NCBI GenBank assembly: GCA_021414185.1
Contig: JAIOOZ010000191.1
Coordinates: forward strand, 1 to 7,829
Reading direction: 5' to 3'
DNA: 7,829 bases
Source: Betaproteobacteria bacterium
GTDB taxonomy: Bacteria; Pseudomonadota; Gammaproteobacteria; Burkholderiales; SG8-41
Positions 7,270 through 7,829 of this stretch are shown here, one piece after another. Numbering within the stretch: the stretch's first letter is position 1; every line of letters starts with the position of its first letter. Under the pieces are notes generated by a model. That model was given only the letters and a program-made list of their open reading frames with translations. It was not told where the DNA came from and did no database searches. The position numbers and the translations under genes were made by a program.

Positions 7270-7829
7270 ATGGCAAAAACATTTGACGTAGTAGTGATCG
7301 GCGGCGGGCCCGGCGGCTACAGCGCTGCTATCCGCGCTGCCCAGCTGGGTTTGAAAACCGCCTGTATAGACGAGGCGAGCACGTCTGACGGCAAGCCCGC
7401 GCTCGGCGGCACCTGCACCAACGTCGGCTGCATTCCGTCCAAGGCGTTGCTGCAGTCATCGGAGAATTTCGAGCACGCCGGCCACCAGTTCGCGGAACAC
7501 GGCATCCAGGTCAAGGGGCTGAGCGTCGATATCGGGCAGATGCTGGCGCGCAAGGACAAGGTCGTCAAACAGAACAACGACGGCATCATCTACCTGTTCA
7601 AGAAAAACAAGGTCGAATTTTTTCATGGCCGCGGCAGCTTTGTGAAGACGAGCGCCGAGGGTTGCGAGATCAAAATCGCGGGCAAAGTCGCGGAGACCCT
7701 GCTCGCCAAACACGCCATCATCGCGACGGGCTCCAATCCGCGCGCGCTGCCCGGCGCCGATTTCGACGAGAAACTCATACTTTCCAATACCGGCGCGCTG
7801 GCCATCGGCGAAGTGCCGAAACGCCTCGG
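7270..7829 (+). CDS. lpdA: Dihydrolipoyl dehydrogenase (E3), 5' part (3' end outside window)
   Basis: The E3 flavoprotein reoxidises the dihydrolipoyl arm of SucB and passes electrons to NAD+. The first 186 residues are present; the family is about 475 long, so roughly 60 percent lies beyond the window. The N-terminal FAD-binding Rossmann motif is GGGPGG (residues 11-16). The redox-active disulfide is in GGTCTNVGCIPSK, with Cys49 and Cys54; Thr at position 50 is where E. coli-type enzymes have Leu and is usual in betaproteobacterial OdhL. ATGSNPRALPG near residue 155 is the second FAD-domain motif. The ATG has only a weak GGA (7260-7262) seven bases ahead, but MAKTFDVVVIGGGPGG is the expected N-terminus. 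No extra lipoyl domain is fused in front, unlike the E3 of many pyruvate dehydrogenase operons. It is separated from sucB by 106 bases and a palindrome, so its expression may be partly uncoupled from sucAB. Confidence 0.96.
   Translation, partial: MAKTFDVVVIGGGPGGYSAAIRAAQLGLKTACIDEASTSDGKPALGGTCTNVGCIPSKALLQSSENFEHAGHQFAEHGIQVKGLSVDIGQMLARKDKVVKQNNDGIIYLFKKNKVEFFHGRGSFVKTSAEGCEIKIAGKVAETLLAKHAIIATGSNPRALPGADFDEKLILSNTGALAIGEVPKRL

Noticed and set aside
7411..7443. Thr in place of Leu in the LpdA disulfide motif as a functional oddity
   Set aside because: CTNVGC is the usual form in betaproteobacterial 2-oxoglutarate dehydrogenase E3, and both cysteines are present.

Overview
This window is a stretch of a central-carbon (TCA cycle) operon, with all genes on the + strand. 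The order is 3' end of sdhA, a 5'-truncated sdhB, sdhE, gltA, sucA (odhA), sucB (odhB), and the 5' part of lpdA (odhL). This order, with citrate synthase and the whole 2-oxoglutarate dehydrogenase complex directly behind the succinate dehydrogenase genes, is typical of Betaproteobacteria (Burkholderia, Ralstonia, Bordetella and Neisseria types). The protein sequences and the strong G/C preference at third codon positions fit that class. I cannot name a genus.

Layout. Bases 1-876 encode the C-terminal half of the succinate dehydrogenase flavoprotein, which ends normally. Bases 876-1382 encode the C-terminal two thirds of SdhB. The sequence passes from the sdhA stop codon straight into the middle of SdhB, so the sdhB start and almost all of its [2Fe-2S] ferredoxin domain are absent. 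Bases 1388-1639 are sdhE, the SdhA flavinylation factor. An 84-base gap with a perfect TATAAT hexamer and a good Shine-Dalgarno precedes gltA (1724-3022). sucA (3048-5906) and sucB (5940-7163) follow with short gaps of 25 and 33 bases. A 106-base gap then holds a large imperfect palindrome built of 9-base units. lpdA starts at 7270 and runs off the window. No gap exceeds 300 bases.

How the genes work together. GltA makes citrate from acetyl-CoA and oxaloacetate. SucA (E1), SucB (E2) and LpdA (E3) form the complex that oxidises 2-oxoglutarate to succinyl-CoA. SdhA and SdhB oxidise succinate to fumarate and pass electrons to quinone, and SdhE installs FAD on SdhA.

Most of the window is ordinary housekeeping DNA and I see no new biological system. 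Two things deserve a second look. The first is the sdhB truncation, which is either a real loss of a supposedly essential iron-sulfur domain or an assembly or sequencing artefact. The second is the 9-mer-based palindrome between sucB and lpdA, which looks like a dispersed intergenic repeat and may also act as an attenuator.
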